From Actinomadura soli (GTDB lineage: Bacteria; Actinomycetota; Actinomycetes; Streptosporangiales; Streptosporangiaceae): 40,421 bases of DNA. Location of the stretch: NCBI RefSeq assembly GCF_005889715.1, contig NZ_VCKW01000049.1, positions 1 to 40,421 of the forward strand, in the 5' to 3' direction. The notes beneath the pieces were generated by a model that had not been told where the DNA came from, searched no databases, and worked only from the letters and a program-made list of their open reading frames with translations. The position numbers and the translations under genes are program-made. Positions 1 to 10,304 of the stretch are shown here, piece after piece. Numbering within the stretch: the stretch's first letter is position 1; every line of letters starts with the position of its first letter.

Positions 1-395
1 GTGCTGGCGCTCCAGCCGTGCTCGGACGTCGCCGTCTTCCCGACCAGGATCGCGCCGGCCGCCCGCAGCCGCGCCACGGCGGGCGCGTCGACCCGCGCAC
101 GCGGGTTCTCCAGGAGCGACCCCCGCCCGGTGGGCAGGTCGGCGGTCTGGACGAGGTCCTTCACGGCGACGGCGATCCCGAGGAGGGGCCGGTCGCGCCA
201 CGCCGCCGGGCCGAGCTCGGAGATGCGGGCGTCGGCCTTCTCCGCGGCGCGCACCGCCTCGTCGCCGGCGACCGCGTGGAACGCGCCGAGATCGCGGTCG
301 GCGTCCTCGATCGCGGCCAGCCGGGACCCGATGTGCTCGGCGACGGTCAGCTCGCCCCGGATCAGCGATCCGCGTATCTCGCGTATTCCACCCAT
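1..395 (-). CDS. Amidase signature family protein, C-terminal part outside window
   Basis: Reading leftward from an ATG at 395, the visible 131 residues match the N-terminal part of amidase-signature enzymes (GatA/acylamidase type), which hydrolyse amide bonds using a Ser-cisSer-Lys triad. The diagnostic stretch is GIAVAVKDLVQT, in which the Lys of VKD would be the catalytic lysine. It is followed by a region resembling the family's glycine-rich segment (PTGRGS) and by ILVGKTATSEH. The Gly/Ser-rich core with the two catalytic serines lies beyond the left edge, so activity cannot be judged. The start lies 11 bases after the stop of the upstream 660-aa gene, so it is probably the third gene of the ferredoxin operon. 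Substrate and role are unknown; it could act on a cluster intermediate or simply border the cluster. Confidence 0.8.
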   Translation of the reverse strand, partial: MGGIREIRGSLIRGELTVAEHIGSRLAAIEDADRDLGAFHAVAGDEAVRAAEKADARISELGPAAWRDRPLLGIAVAVKDLVQTADLPTGRGSLLENPRARVDAPAVARLRAAGAILVGKTATSEHGWSAS

Positions 396-406
396 CTCCG
401 CTGCCC

Positions 407-2389
407 TCAGCCGTTCCGCCGGTCGGGCCGGTCGCCGCCGTCCGCGTCGTCCGCGCCACCCGTGCCGTCCGCGCCGTCCGGCTTCGTGGCTCCGGCGATG
501 GTCGCCCAGTGCCAGGCGGGGTCGAAGGCGGTGACCTCGATGGCGGCGCCGTCCGCGACCAGGCCGGCGGCCAGGCCGGTGGCGTGGGCGATGAAGCCCG
601 ACGCGCGGTGGGCGAAGAGCAGGTCCTGCTCGTCGAACGGCCGTCCCTCGCAGCGCAGCAGGCGCAGGTCGACGAAGCCGTCGAACGTCCGGTCCAGCAC
701 GCGGACCGGCTGCGGGCTGCGGATGCTGTACCGGACCCGCGCCGCCACATGCCCGCGATGGTGCAGGTCGGAGTTGTAGGCGAGGTCGGGGATCGTCGGC
801 GGGACGAAGTGGTCGCGGGCCCGGACCTCGGGCACGCCGGGGAGGTTGCCCGCGATGAAGTGCCACGAGTTGTACTGCATCCGCGCCGAGATCGCCCACG
901 CGGTGTCGGCGAGGTGCGTGGCCGAGCCGCCGAAGAGCGCGCGGGCGCCGGGGGACGGGACGACGCAGCAGAAGTACTCGCCGATCTCCCATCCGACGAT
1001 CTCGGTCCAGTCCTCGTCCCGCAGCGCGCGGATCAGCGCGGGCAGGGACCGCATCCCGCGGCTCATCGCGAAGTCCGCCTCGGCGGCGCCTCCCGCGCCG
1101 GTCACCGTCGCGTGCACGAGGGACTCCAGCCCGGTGCCGAACCCGCGGTGCGGGCGGGCCAGCCATCCGGGGGACCGGGTCAGCTCGGCCGCCTGCTCTG
1201 CCAGCGTGCCGCCGGTGACCGGCAGGGTCTCGCGCAGCCGGGCGCACAGCGCCCGCTCGCGCCGCTCGCAGGGTGTCTCCGGTGGTCCCGCGATGCGCTC
1301 GACCTTGTGCATCAGCGCGCCGTGGATCTCGCGGTAGAGCTGGACGTGCCCGGACAGCTCCCGGCGCCGCGCCCCGAGCGCCCCAGCGAGCTCGTCGAGT
1401 GACGCGACCCGCGCCGGCTCCGCCGCGGGAACGGGCGCGAGCTCCGGACCGGACGCGCGGTTGTACCCGCGCCGCGTCCGTTCGAGGAGGTGGGCGACGT
1501 GGTCGACGGTGAGCTGGGTGCCGTTGGCCTCCTCGATGCGCGCGAACCCCGCGGAACGCACCAGCAGCGAAAGGCAGACCACCGCCACGGCGTCGCCGTC
1601 CGACCACAGCTCCAGGGGCACCGCCTGCAGCGCGCTGAACGCGCAGTCCGGGTGGCCCGGCCACAGCGTCTTACCTGTGATCGTGTTGCGGTCGCGGAAG
1701 TTGGTGTACTGCCTGTCCTCCTGGTACAGGACGAAAGGGGCGGTGCGCTGCGCGGCCTCTTTGAGCCACTCCAGGCAGTCGTCCCGGCCTTTCGGGCCCA
1801 GGTCGTCGAGCCAGCGGCGGCAGTCGGCCACCGTCTCCGATCGCCGCGCCGCGGCCCGGGCCGTCTCGTCCCGGTACTCGTGCAGGCTCGCCGCCGACCA
1901 TGGCACGCGCATGACCCCGTCGACAAGGTCGTGCCCGGTCTCCAAGGGCCCCTCGGATGGGACGCGCACGGCGATCCGGCCGCTCACGGTCAGGCCCAGC
2001 TCACCCAGGTACGCCGCCTCGGCGAGGGCGACGCCGGGGGCGGGGTCGCGGCGGCGGTGCGCCCGCCAGGACACGCCGCACAGGACGTTCAGCGCCGTCT
2101 CGTCCCGTTCGCGCAGGGCCCGTAGCTGCACGTCGGCGGGGACGACGCCGTCCAGGGTGAGCAGGACATCGACCGCGGCGGGCAGGTCGGGGGCCGCCTT
2201 CGCCTCCCGCCAGACGCGCTTGAGGAGCGCGCGGAACCCGGCGTCGTCGTCGAGCACGTAGTCGGGCTTGGGCGCGGTCCCGGCGCGGGTGCCGAGCCGG
2301 CTCGGGCGGCGGTTGCGCCAGCGCTCGGCCCGCTTCGCCCGGCGGGCCGCGCGGTCGTCGGCCACCGGGGGCCGTTCGGGACCCGTCAT
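407..2389 (-). CDS. Unrecognised 660-aa protein coupled to a ferredoxin
   Basis: I do not recognise the family. The protein has an Arg-rich N-terminus (residues about 15-45), a long soluble body without evident membrane segments or signal peptide, and a low-complexity Asp/Gly-rich C-terminal tail (about the last 30 residues). Points that could be functional are the region with EYFCCVVPSPG, the segment NSWHFIAGN, the histidine cluster DLHHRGHV and, near the middle, YQEDRQYTNFRDRN. There is no CxxC pair, Walker motif or Rossmann glycine pattern that I can see. The ATG at 2389 overlaps the stop of the upstream ferredoxin gene (ATGA), so the two are translationally coupled. This suggests, as inference only, that the ferredoxin delivers electrons to this protein or to a complex containing it. 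The gene is intact and codes in the same GC-rich style as its neighbours. Confidence 0.75.
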   Translation of the reverse strand: MTGPERPPVADDRAARRAKRAERWRNRRPSRLGTRAGTAPKPDYVLDDDAGFRALLKRVWREAKAAPDLPAAVDVLLTLDGVVPADVQLRALRERDETALNVLCGVSWRAHRRRDPAPGVALAEAAYLGELGLTVSGRIAVRVPSEGPLETGHDLVDGVMRVPWSAASLHEYRDETARAAARRSETVADCRRWLDDLGPKGRDDCLEWLKEAAQRTAPFVLYQEDRQYTNFRDRNTITGKTLWPGHPDCAFSALQAVPLELWSDGDAVAVVCLSLLVRSAGFARIEEANGTQLTVDHVAHLLERTRRGYNRASGPELAPVPAAEPARVASLDELAGALGARRRELSGHVQLYREIHGALMHKVERIAGPPETPCERRERALCARLRETLPVTGGTLAEQAAELTRSPGWLARPHRGFGTGLESLVHATVTGAGGAAEADFAMSRGMRSLPALIRALRDEDWTEIVGWEIGEYFCCVVPSPGARALFGGSATHLADTAWAISARMQYNSWHFIAGNLPGVPEVRARDHFVPPTIPDLAYNSDLHHRGHVAARVRYSIRSPQPVRVLDRTFDGFVDLRLLRCEGRPFDEQDLLFAHRASGFIAHATGLAAGLVADGAAIEVTAFDPAWHWATIAGATKPDGADGTGGADDADGGDRPDRRNG

Positions 2390-2730
2390 GGCGCACCCGC
2401 GGCGGTGAGTTCGACGTGGCTCCACAGGTCGCCGCCGGTGGGCGTCCACTCCTCGTCGACGTAGATGCAGTCGACGGGGCAGACGAGCACGCACGCGGGG
2501 CACCCGGAGCAGAGCTCGGGAACGATGACCACGTCCAGGCCGCGATCGAAGATGGCGCCGAACTCCGGCGGGCAGCCGCGCACGCAACTGTCGCAGGTGA
2601 TGCATTCGGAGGATTCGATGCGGCGCGGCGGCTTTCGCCAGGCTCCACCGCGCGAACGCGTCTCGATACGTGCGGTCCGATCAGCCCGCGCGGCGGGCGT
2701 AATTGCCGGGTCAGCTTTCTGCCAAGGCAT
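2386..2730 (-). CDS. 2[4Fe-4S] ferredoxin
   Basis: A 114-aa electron carrier. Two classical iron-sulphur motifs of the form CxxCxxCxxxC are present: CITCDSCVRGC, followed by CSGCPACVLVC, each with the trailing Pro expected of bacterial-type ferredoxins, and an extra Cys in PVDC after the second. This predicts two [4Fe-4S] clusters, low potential and cytosolic location. About 40 basic, disordered residues precede the first motif. I chose the ATG at 2730, not the longer frame opening at 2844, because GGAGGT lies 4 bases upstream of it and a good -35/-10 pair sits just beyond. The gene overlaps the downstream 660-aa gene by ATGA, so that protein is the most likely redox partner. The divergent di-iron-type protein at 3018 is another possible partner. 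Confidence 0.9.
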   Translation of the reverse strand: MPWQKADPAITPAARADRTARIETRSRGGAWRKPPRRIESSECITCDSCVRGCPPEFGAIFDRGLDVVIVPELCSGCPACVLVCPVDCIYVDEEWTPTGGDLWSHVELTAAGAP

Positions 2731-2764
2731 CAGGACCTCCAACTGGACGTCTTCGCCGGGCCCA

Positions 2765-2793
2765 ACTCTAAAGACCGCGATGGCGGGTCGCAA
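2765..2793 (-). promoter_or_regulatory. Candidate sigma-70-type promoter of the ferredoxin operon
   Basis: On the minus strand TTGCGA (2793-2788) and TAGAGT (2770-2765) are separated by exactly 17 bases. They sit so that transcription would begin near 2758 and leave about 28 bases of leader containing the GGAGGT ribosome site. It is the best -35/-10 match I saw in this intergenic region. This is a pattern match only. Confidence 0.45.
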
Positions 2794-2923
2794 TATGCGC
2801 CGGGACGGCGTCCGGACTCGACAAAAATGACACGTCACGCGCACGCTGGAATAGGGGAAGGCGACGCCGGGAGTTCACCCGGAAGACAAGATCATAGAAC
2901 GGCGCGCCGACCGGGCCGGGCCC

Positions 2924-2953
2924 TGTTCGACTGCGGAAGTACGCAGTCGAACA
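2924..2953. promoter_or_regulatory. Perfect 12-bp inverted repeat, likely operator
   Basis: TGTTCGACTGCG (2924-2935) and CGCAGTCGAACA (2942-2953) are exact reverse complements around a 6-base spacer GAAGTA. The site lies in the 287-base gap between the divergent ferredoxin and DUF3050 genes, 64 bases before the GTG start at 3018. A dyad of this size and place is typical of a dimeric repressor or activator (TetR, MarR or LuxR type). No gene for such a regulator is in the window. It could instead form a stem-loop in the leader of the rightward transcript. Confidence 0.55.
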
Positions 2954-3017
2954 CTCCGGCATGGGCCCACTCCCACGGCCCACTGACATCGCCCACCGGC
3001 AAATGGAGATGACAACA

Positions 3018-3806
3018 GTGTCGCGCTACGATTGGGCAAAAGCGCATCCAGGGATCGATAAGCTGAAGAAGGCGGTCGAGCCGGCTCGCGCCGAGGTGAT
3101 CGACCATCCGGTTTACACGCGGCTGGGCTCCCTCGCCGACGTCAACGTCTTCACCGAGCACCACGTGTTCGCGGTCTGGGACTTCATGTCCCTGCTGAAG
3201 AACCTGCAGCGCATGCTGACCTGCGTCGAGGTCCCGTGGGTCCCGCACGGGCCGACCGAGAGCCGCCGGCTGATCAACGACATCGTGCTGGTCGAGGAGA
3301 GCGACGAGCTCGGCGACGGGTTCATCAGCCACTTCGAGCTGTACCTGGCGGGCATGCGCGAGGCCGGGGCCGACACCGGGCCGATCGAGCGGTTCCTGGA
3401 CCTCGTCCGCGGCGGCACACCGGTGCCCGCCGCGCTTGACGCGGCCCCCGCGCCCCGGCCGGCGGCCGAGTTCACGGCCACCACCTGGGGTTTCATCGAG
3501 AAGGCCGCGGCGCACCAGCAGGCCGCCGCGTTCGCCTTCGGCCGCGAGGACCTGATCCCCGAGATGTTCGACCGGGTCATCGCGATCGGCGAGCGGGACG
3601 GGCGGCTCGGCACCTTCTGCGACTACCTGGCCCGCCACATCGAGGTGGACGGCGAGGAGCACACCCCGATGGCGATGGCCATGGTGGCCGACCTGTGCGG
3701 CGACGACACCGCCAAGTGGGACGACTGCGCCGACGCCATCATCGCCGCGCTGCGCGCCCGCCGCGCCCTGTGGGACGGCATCACCGCCCGGCTCGACGCC
3801 GCCTGA
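3018..3806 (+). CDS. DUF3050 / heme-oxygenase-like (putative di-iron) protein
   Basis: A 262-aa, all-helical protein that I match to DUF3050, a branch of the heme-oxygenase-like fold. Several members of this fold are non-haem di-iron oxidases (HDO enzymes such as SznF and UndA). Candidate metal ligands are Glu47 with His48/His49 in FTEHHVF, and His207, Asp211 and His215 in HIEVDGEEH; the segment VEESDE near residues 92-97 may add an acidic ligand. I chose GTG 3018 because GGAG ends 9 bases before it; ATGs at 3003 and 3009 lack a site. It opens the rightward unit with the two halogenase-type genes and is divergent from the ferredoxin. As inference, it could carry out an oxidative step on the chlorinated product, drawing electrons from the ferredoxin. 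The reaction is not known. Confidence 0.75.
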   Translation: MSRYDWAKAHPGIDKLKKAVEPARAEVIDHPVYTRLGSLADVNVFTEHHVFAVWDFMSLLKNLQRMLTCVEVPWVPHGPTESRRLINDIVLVEESDELGDGFISHFELYLAGMREAGADTGPIERFLDLVRGGTPVPAALDAAPAPRPAAEFTATTWGFIEKAAAHQQAAAFAFGREDLIPEMFDRVIAIGERDGRLGTFCDYLARHIEVDGEEHTPMAMAMVADLCGDDTAKWDDCADAIIAALRARRALWDGITARLDAA

Positions 3807-3937
3807 GCAACACCGCCCGAGGTGCCCGCGCCATTCGCGCCGCGCCGCCCGAACGCCATTCCATCCGCGCCGCCCCGAAAGGTGTCGCAGCAGCCCGCGC
3901 ATCCACCGTGCGCATATTCCGAGAAAGGAATGGTCTC

Positions 3938-5326
3938 ATGACCGAAACCCACGCCGGTGCGTACGACGCCATCGTCATCGGCGGCGGCCCGAGCGGGTCG
4001 AGCTACGCCATGACGCTCAGCCGGAAAGGCCACTCCGTGCTCCTGCTGGAGCGGGAGACTTTCCCCCGATTCCATATCGGTGAGTCGCTGCTGACCTATA
4101 CCGCCGATGTGCTGGACCAGCTCGGCCTGCTGGACCGGGTGCGGGCGTCCGGATTCGTTGTCAAGAAAGGCATCGAGCTGACCGGGACAGACGGTCACTT
4201 CCGGCGCCTCGACCTCGGCCAGATCGGCGACGATCTGCGCGGCTGGACGCTGCATGTGGAAAGGGCGGATTTCGACAAGATTCTGCTCGACGCGGCGGCA
4301 GAGGAGCCCAATGCCACCGTTCTGCAGGAGGCCAGGGTCACCGGCCTGATCCGGGACGGCGAGCGGATCGACGGCGTCCGGTATACCCACCGGGGCGAGA
4401 AGCACGCGGCGACGGCGCGGATCGTCGTGGACGCCAGCGGCCGCGCCGGAGTGATCGCCCGGGCGCTGGACCTGCGCAGGACCGACGACGAGCTGAAGAT
4501 GGCCGCGGTGTTCAAGCACTTCGGCGGCGTGGACGAGCGGAAGAACCCGGCGACGCAGGGCGACATCCAGCTCGGCCTGCACGACGACGGGTGGTTGTGG
4601 GCGATCCCGATCCGCCCGGACACGATGAGCGTCGGCGCCGTGGTGCCGGCGTCGATCCTGCGCGCGTCCCGTCCCGAGGAGGTCTTCGAGGAGCACCTGA
4701 GCCGGATCCCGCGGATCCGGCAGCGGATCGAGGGCACCACCGTGGTCCGCGACCTGACCGGCGAGAACAACTTCGAGTACCACTGCGACACCCTCGCCGG
4801 CCCCGGCTACTTCATCATCGGGGACGCGGGCTGCTTCACCGACCCGGTGTTCTCCGGCGGCGTCCTGCTGGCCCTCTCGACCGGACGGCGGGCCGCCGAG
4901 GAGTGCGCCCTGATCCTGAGCGGCGAGTCCTCCGAGGCCGAGGCGGGCGACCGCTACCAGTCCTTCTTCAAGACCGGTTACGAGACCTACTACCGGCTCA
5001 TCCGCGCCGTGTACGACAACCGGTACCCCACCGCGGGCAAGGAGCTGCGGTTCGTCCCGGCGGAGAACGAGGCCCGGCTCACCGGGGCCGGCTGGTGGGG
5101 CATCCAGGAGCGCCTGCGCGCCACCTCCGGCGGGCCGTTCGACACCAAGGAGGAGATCGAGCACAAGTGGCTCGTCCGCGCGCTCAACGGTGACTTCTGG
5201 TCGGACGACAACCGGTTCTTCGAGCGGCTCCGCGAAGAGAAGGAATGGACGCTCTTCGAGGGCTACGAGCCGATGTACGGCTGCCCGGTGCAGGCCGCCG
5301 CGGCGCCCAGCGGACGGGCGTCATGA
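3938..5326 (+). CDS. Flavin-dependent halogenase, intact motifs
   Basis: A 462-aa FADH2-dependent halogenase, which would use chloride, oxygen and reduced flavin to chlorinate an electron-rich ring. The FAD site GGGPSG is at residues 15-20, followed by IGESLL. The halogenase signature WLWAIP is at Trp219-Pro224. The second family motif, FxDPxFSxG, reads FTDPVFSGG at 300-308. A lysine in VVKKG occupies the region of the catalytic lysine of Trp halogenases and PltA. The start has AAAGGA 8 bases upstream. The gene follows the DUF3050 gene after 131 bases and overlaps the next gene by ATGA. It is clearly a different branch from the PltM-like pair at 14074-17560 and from the PltA-like enzyme. Its substrate is unknown; the phenol ring, the pyrrole after release, or a type II product are all possible. 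Confidence 0.88.
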   Translation: MTETHAGAYDAIVIGGGPSGSSYAMTLSRKGHSVLLLERETFPRFHIGESLLTYTADVLDQLGLLDRVRASGFVVKKGIELTGTDGHFRRLDLGQIGDDLRGWTLHVERADFDKILLDAAAEEPNATVLQEARVTGLIRDGERIDGVRYTHRGEKHAATARIVVDASGRAGVIARALDLRRTDDELKMAAVFKHFGGVDERKNPATQGDIQLGLHDDGWLWAIPIRPDTMSVGAVVPASILRASRPEEVFEEHLSRIPRIRQRIEGTTVVRDLTGENNFEYHCDTLAGPGYFIIGDAGCFTDPVFSGGVLLALSTGRRAAEECALILSGESSEAEAGDRYQSFFKTGYETYYRLIRAVYDNRYPTAGKELRFVPAENEARLTGAGWWGIQERLRATSGGPFDTKEEIEHKWLVRALNGDFWSDDNRFFERLREEKEWTLFEGYEPMYGCPVQAAAAPSGRAS

Positions 5327-6984
5327 CGCGGCCCGACCCGTCCGAGCGCTACGACGTCGCCCTGCTGGGCGGTCATCTCGCCACCGGCATGCTCGGCGCG
5401 GTCCTGGCCCGGCAGGGCCTGCGCGTGCTGGTCGTGGCCGCCCCCGGGGACCGCACCGAGGTCTCCGGCGAGACGACCGTGCCCTACACCTCCGAGGTGT
5501 TCATGCTCCTGGCGCACCGGTTCGAGGTGCCGGAGCTCGCGGCCTTCGGGCGCTTCCCCGACCTGCCCGCCGGCCTGCGCCGGGGCAGCGGCGTCAAGCG
5601 CAGCCTCGGCTTCCTGTACCACCGTGCGGGCGCGGTGCACGACCCGGAGGAGAGCATCCAGTTCAACGTGCCCGGCGAGCACACCGAATGGCACCCGTTC
5701 CGTCCGGACGTCGACCGGTACGCGGTCCGGCTGGCCGAGAAGTACGGGGCCGCCGCCACCTCGTCCGACGACGAACTCGTCGACGCGTGGGTGGAGCCGG
5801 ACGGCAACGGCGCGCCGGCGGGCCGGGTCGAGACCAGCGGCGGGCACGTCTACCGGGCCCGCTTCCTCGTCGACGCCGCCGGGACGGATTCGCCCCTGGT
5901 GCGGCGCAACGGCGGCGACGACGCCGAGCCGCGCCTCAGGCACCGGTCCGCGGTGCTCACCGCGCGGATGCACGACGTGACCCCGTTCGAGGAGCTGGTG
6001 GACGCCTCCCGCTACCCCAAGGCGTCGCTCTGGTCGCGCGGCACGGTGCACCACCTGTTCGAGGGGGGCTGGCTGCAGCTCGCCGCGTTCGGCAACCACG
6101 AGGACAGCCGGAACCGGAGCACGAGCGTGACGCTCAGCCTCGACCCGGCCGCCCTCGCCGATCTCCCCTCGGATCCCGGCGCCGCGTTCCACACCGTCGT
6201 GGACCGCTTCCCCGACCTGAAACGGCAGTTCGAGAACGCCGTCCCGGTGTCGTGGCGGGTCGCGCCGCTCGTCCAGCGGACCGCCGCCCGGACCCACGGC
6301 GAGGGGTGGTTCGCGTTCGAGCGGTCCGCCGCGCGCAACGACCTGTTCCTGGCGCGTGACGTGACGACGAGCGCGGAGCTCGTGCACAGCCTGGCGGCGG
6401 CGCTGATCCCCGCGTTCGCGGACGGCGACCTCTCCCCTGGCCGGTTCGAGCGGGCGGCCCGCTTCCAGCACGAGCTGGCCGCCTTCCACGACTCCTGGAT
6501 CGACGGCGCGCGCACCGCGTGCGCCGACTTCGCGCTGCTGAACGCCTTCAGCCGGGTCTGGCTGCTGTGGCAGATCCTGGCGGACCTGTCGCTGAAGCGG
6601 GCCCGGCTCGACTGCAAGGTCGCGGCCGCCCGGGGCCGGGCCGACTGGTCCCCGGTCGAACGCTTCGAGCTCGGCGGCCTCTGGTTCCAGGCGCCCGCCG
6701 GGCTCCGCGAGACGATCGCGTTCACCATGGACCGCCTCGCGCAGGTCCGGGCGGGGCTGATCGATCCCCGGTCCGCCGCGGACGACGTGTTCGGACGCCT
6801 CCGGACCGCCGACTTCGTCCCGCCGCTCTACGCGTTCGGCGACCCGGGCGCGCGGATCTACCGGTTCACCCTCCCCAAGCGACTGCAGATGCTGTGGTGG
6901 GTGAAGACGAAGGCGCCGTCGGACTTCCGCCGGCTCCTCACCCGGGACAACGTCACCTCGGTGAGCACCCGCTCCTCCCGCTGA
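5323..6984 (+). CDS. Degenerate halogenase homologue (PltD-like), probably not a halogenase
   Basis: At 553 aa this is homologous over its full length to the PltM-type halogenases at 14074 and 15767 (shared landmarks GExTxPxTSxVF, GVKRSLGFLY, GTVHHLFEGGW and a C-terminal TLPKRLQMLWW-like block). All three diagnostic motifs are altered. The FAD loop GxGxxG reads GGHLAT at 16-21, the WxWxIP motif reads WLQLAA at 250-255, and FxDPxFSxG is replaced around 338-346 by RNDLFLARD. The Lys of GVKR is kept. The frame is intact and long, so it is conserved for another job rather than decaying. PltD of the pyoluteorin cluster is a known precedent for a non-canonical halogenase homologue. It is translationally coupled to the intact halogenase by ATGA. 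Possible roles are a scaffold or partner subunit, or a cyclisation/coupling catalyst. Confidence 0.8.
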   Translation: MTRPDPSERYDVALLGGHLATGMLGAVLARQGLRVLVVAAPGDRTEVSGETTVPYTSEVFMLLAHRFEVPELAAFGRFPDLPAGLRRGSGVKRSLGFLYHRAGAVHDPEESIQFNVPGEHTEWHPFRPDVDRYAVRLAEKYGAAATSSDDELVDAWVEPDGNGAPAGRVETSGGHVYRARFLVDAAGTDSPLVRRNGGDDAEPRLRHRSAVLTARMHDVTPFEELVDASRYPKASLWSRGTVHHLFEGGWLQLAAFGNHEDSRNRSTSVTLSLDPAALADLPSDPGAAFHTVVDRFPDLKRQFENAVPVSWRVAPLVQRTAARTHGEGWFAFERSAARNDLFLARDVTTSAELVHSLAAALIPAFADGDLSPGRFERAARFQHELAAFHDSWIDGARTACADFALLNAFSRVWLLWQILADLSLKRARLDCKVAAARGRADWSPVERFELGGLWFQAPAGLRETIAFTMDRLAQVRAGLIDPRSAADDVFGRLRTADFVPPLYAFGDPGARIYRFTLPKRLQMLWWVKTKAPSDFRRLLTRDNVTSVSTRSSR

Positions 6985-7032
6985 CACATCGAAGAAGCCT
7001 TCGCCGCGCGCGGCGAAGGCTTCTTCGATGTG
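6985..7032. terminator. Strong bidirectional hairpin between convergent genes
   Basis: CACATCGAAGAAGCCTTCGCCG (6985-7006) pairs perfectly with 7011-7032 around the tetraloop CGCG, a 22-bp stem. It begins at the base after the plus-strand stop at 6984 and ends 10 bases before the end of the minus-strand flavin reductase. There is no T-run, as is common for high-GC actinomycete terminators. Confidence 0.85.
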
Positions 7033-7041
7033 CGGCGGAGG

Positions 7042-7586
7042 CTAGCGGTGCAGGGTGGCGTACCCGCCGCGCCAGTAGGTGAGCGGCGCCCGTTCGGGGA
7101 AGGCGTCGCCGCCCACGATCCGGCCCAGCAGCATGGTGTGGTCTCCGGCCTCGACCGTGCCGCTCAGCTCGCATTCGGCGTGCGCGACCGTCGCCCGCAG
7201 CAGCGGCATCCCGGTGACCACGCCGGCGTCCCAGCCGATCCGCTCGAACTTGCCGTCGGTGCCCCGGGACGCGAACAGCCGGGAGATCTCCGTGCCGCGC
7301 GAGCCGAGGATGTTGACCGCGAACCGGCCCCGGTCGAGGATCGCGCGCATCGTGCTGCTGACCGAGTTCGCGCACGACAGCAGCAGCGGCGGGGAACTGG
7401 ACACGCTGCACAGCGCCGAGCAGGTGAACCCGCGCGGCACGCCGTCCTCGTCCAGCGTGGTCACCACGGAGACACCGCTGGCGAACGACCCCATCACCTT
7501 CCGGAACGTCGTCACGTCCACCGAGGGCAGTGAGGAGGACCGCAGGTCGGCGACGTGCTCGCCCGCGGTCGCCGGCGTCCCTGAGA

Positions 7587-7590
<4 letters not shown>
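7042..7590 (-). CDS. Flavin reductase (FMN-binding split-barrel), halogenase partner
   Basis: A 182-aa NAD(P)H:flavin oxidoreductase of the HpaC/PheA2/SsuE-like split-barrel family. It is recognised from MGSFASGVSVVTT, the following GFTCSALCSVSSSPPLLLSC block and the FAVNILG strand, all typical flavin-contact regions. It should supply free reduced FAD in the cytosol to the flavin-dependent halogenases, and possibly to monooxygenases, of the cluster; those enzymes have no NAD(P)H site of their own. ATG 7590 overlaps the stop of the upstream adenylation gene (ATGA) and has GGGGGTGAG upstream. It is the last gene of the leftward train and ends just before the hairpin at 6985-7032. Reductase function is well supported by family; partnering with the halogenases is inferred from context. 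Confidence 0.9.
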
Positions 7591-9133
<1,543 letters not shown>

Positions 9134-9134
<1 letters not shown>

Positions 9135-10273
9135 CACAGTCCCAGCTCCCTCGCAATCAGTTCGCGTTGGACATCCGACGTGCCGGAGAAGATCACCGAC
9201 GGCACCGTGTCGCGGAGCGCGGCCTCGACGCCGTCCGGGCGCAGGTAGCCCCGGCCGCCGAACACGCGCACCGCGTCCAGCGCGCACGCCAGCGCGCCCT
9301 CGGAGACGGCCAGCTTGGACAGCGCCGTGAACATCGTCGGCCGCCCGCCCCGGTCCATCTCCCAGCAGGCCCGGTAGAGCAGCAGCCGCGCCGACTCCAC
9401 CCGCAGCTTCATCTCGGCGAGGCGGTGCGAGACGGCCTGGAAGGACGCGAGCCGCTGGTCGAACTGGCGGCGGTCGCGCGCGTGGTCGACGCACCGGCCG
9501 AGGATCCGGTCGGCGAGCCCGAGGTACCCGGCGAACAGGCAGCTGCGCTCCCAGCCCATCGACTGCTGGAAGATCCAGCCGCCCTGGCCCGGCTCCCCGA
9601 TCACCTGCTCGTCCGGGACGAGGCAGTCGGTGAACCGCACGGTCCCCGCCGGGCACTGCAGCAGGCCCATCTTGTCCAGCGGCTCGCCGGCGTGGACGCC
9701 GTCCGCGTCGCGCTCCACGACGAAGGCGGTGATGCCGAGGTGCCCGGCCGCGGGGTCGGTGGTGGCGTAGGTGACGTAGATGTCGGCGGCGGGCCCGTTG
9801 CTGACGAAGCTCTTCTCCCCGTTCAGCACCCAGCCGCCGGGGGCCCGCTCGGCCCTGACCGCGAGCCGGGCCACGTCGGAGCCCGCGCCCCGCTCGGTCA
9901 TCGCGTTGCCCGCGACGAGCTCGCCGGAGCACAGGCCCGGGAGCGTTCCGAAGCGGAGCTTCTCGCCGCCGAACTCGGCGATCGGCATGGCGCAGGCGAA
10001 CAGGTGCGCGCCCGCCGCGAACACCAGGCCGGTGTTCGCGCAGCCGCGCCCGAACGCCTCGGTCATCAGCGCGGTGTCGAGCGCGCCGAGGCCGCCGCCG
10101 CCGTAGGTCTCCGGCACGCAGGCGCCCAGTACCCCGAGATCGCCCAGCGTGCGCCAGTCGTCGCGGGTGAAGAAGGAGGCGGTCGCGGGCGGGTCGTCGG
10201 GAAACGACTTCTGAACCGAGGCGAGGGTCTGGTCGTAGAGGTCGCGTTGCCGGTCGTCCCAGGCGAATTCCAT
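9134..10273 (-). CDS. Prolyl-S-PCP dehydrogenase (PltE-like acyl-CoA dehydrogenase fold)
   Basis: A 379-aa flavoprotein of the acyl-CoA dehydrogenase fold. It should oxidise prolyl-S-PCP by four electrons to pyrrolyl-2-carboxyl-S-PCP. Family markers are the N-terminal helical domain, AMTERGAGSD (FAD contact), the NGEKSFVSNG strand, and near the C-terminus VFGGRGYL followed by IFSGTSD. The position used as base in medium-chain enzymes (Glu of EGT) is Ser here. Glu242 in GWERS sits where isovaleryl-CoA dehydrogenase and prolyl oxidases such as PigA keep their catalytic Glu. That residue pattern supports a prolyl oxidase rather than a beta-oxidation enzyme. ATG 10273 has GGAG 5 bases upstream. 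It is followed without gap by the adenylation gene, the usual pairing in pyrrole biosynthesis. Confidence 0.9.
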
Positions 10274-10304
10274 GGGCTCTCCAGAGTGGACGGGTCGGTT
10301 GGCT

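Noticed and set aside
2731..2844. Longer ferredoxin start at 2844
   Set aside because: The extra 38 residues have no ribosome site; GGAGGT precedes ATG 2730 and a promoter-like pair lies inside the extension.
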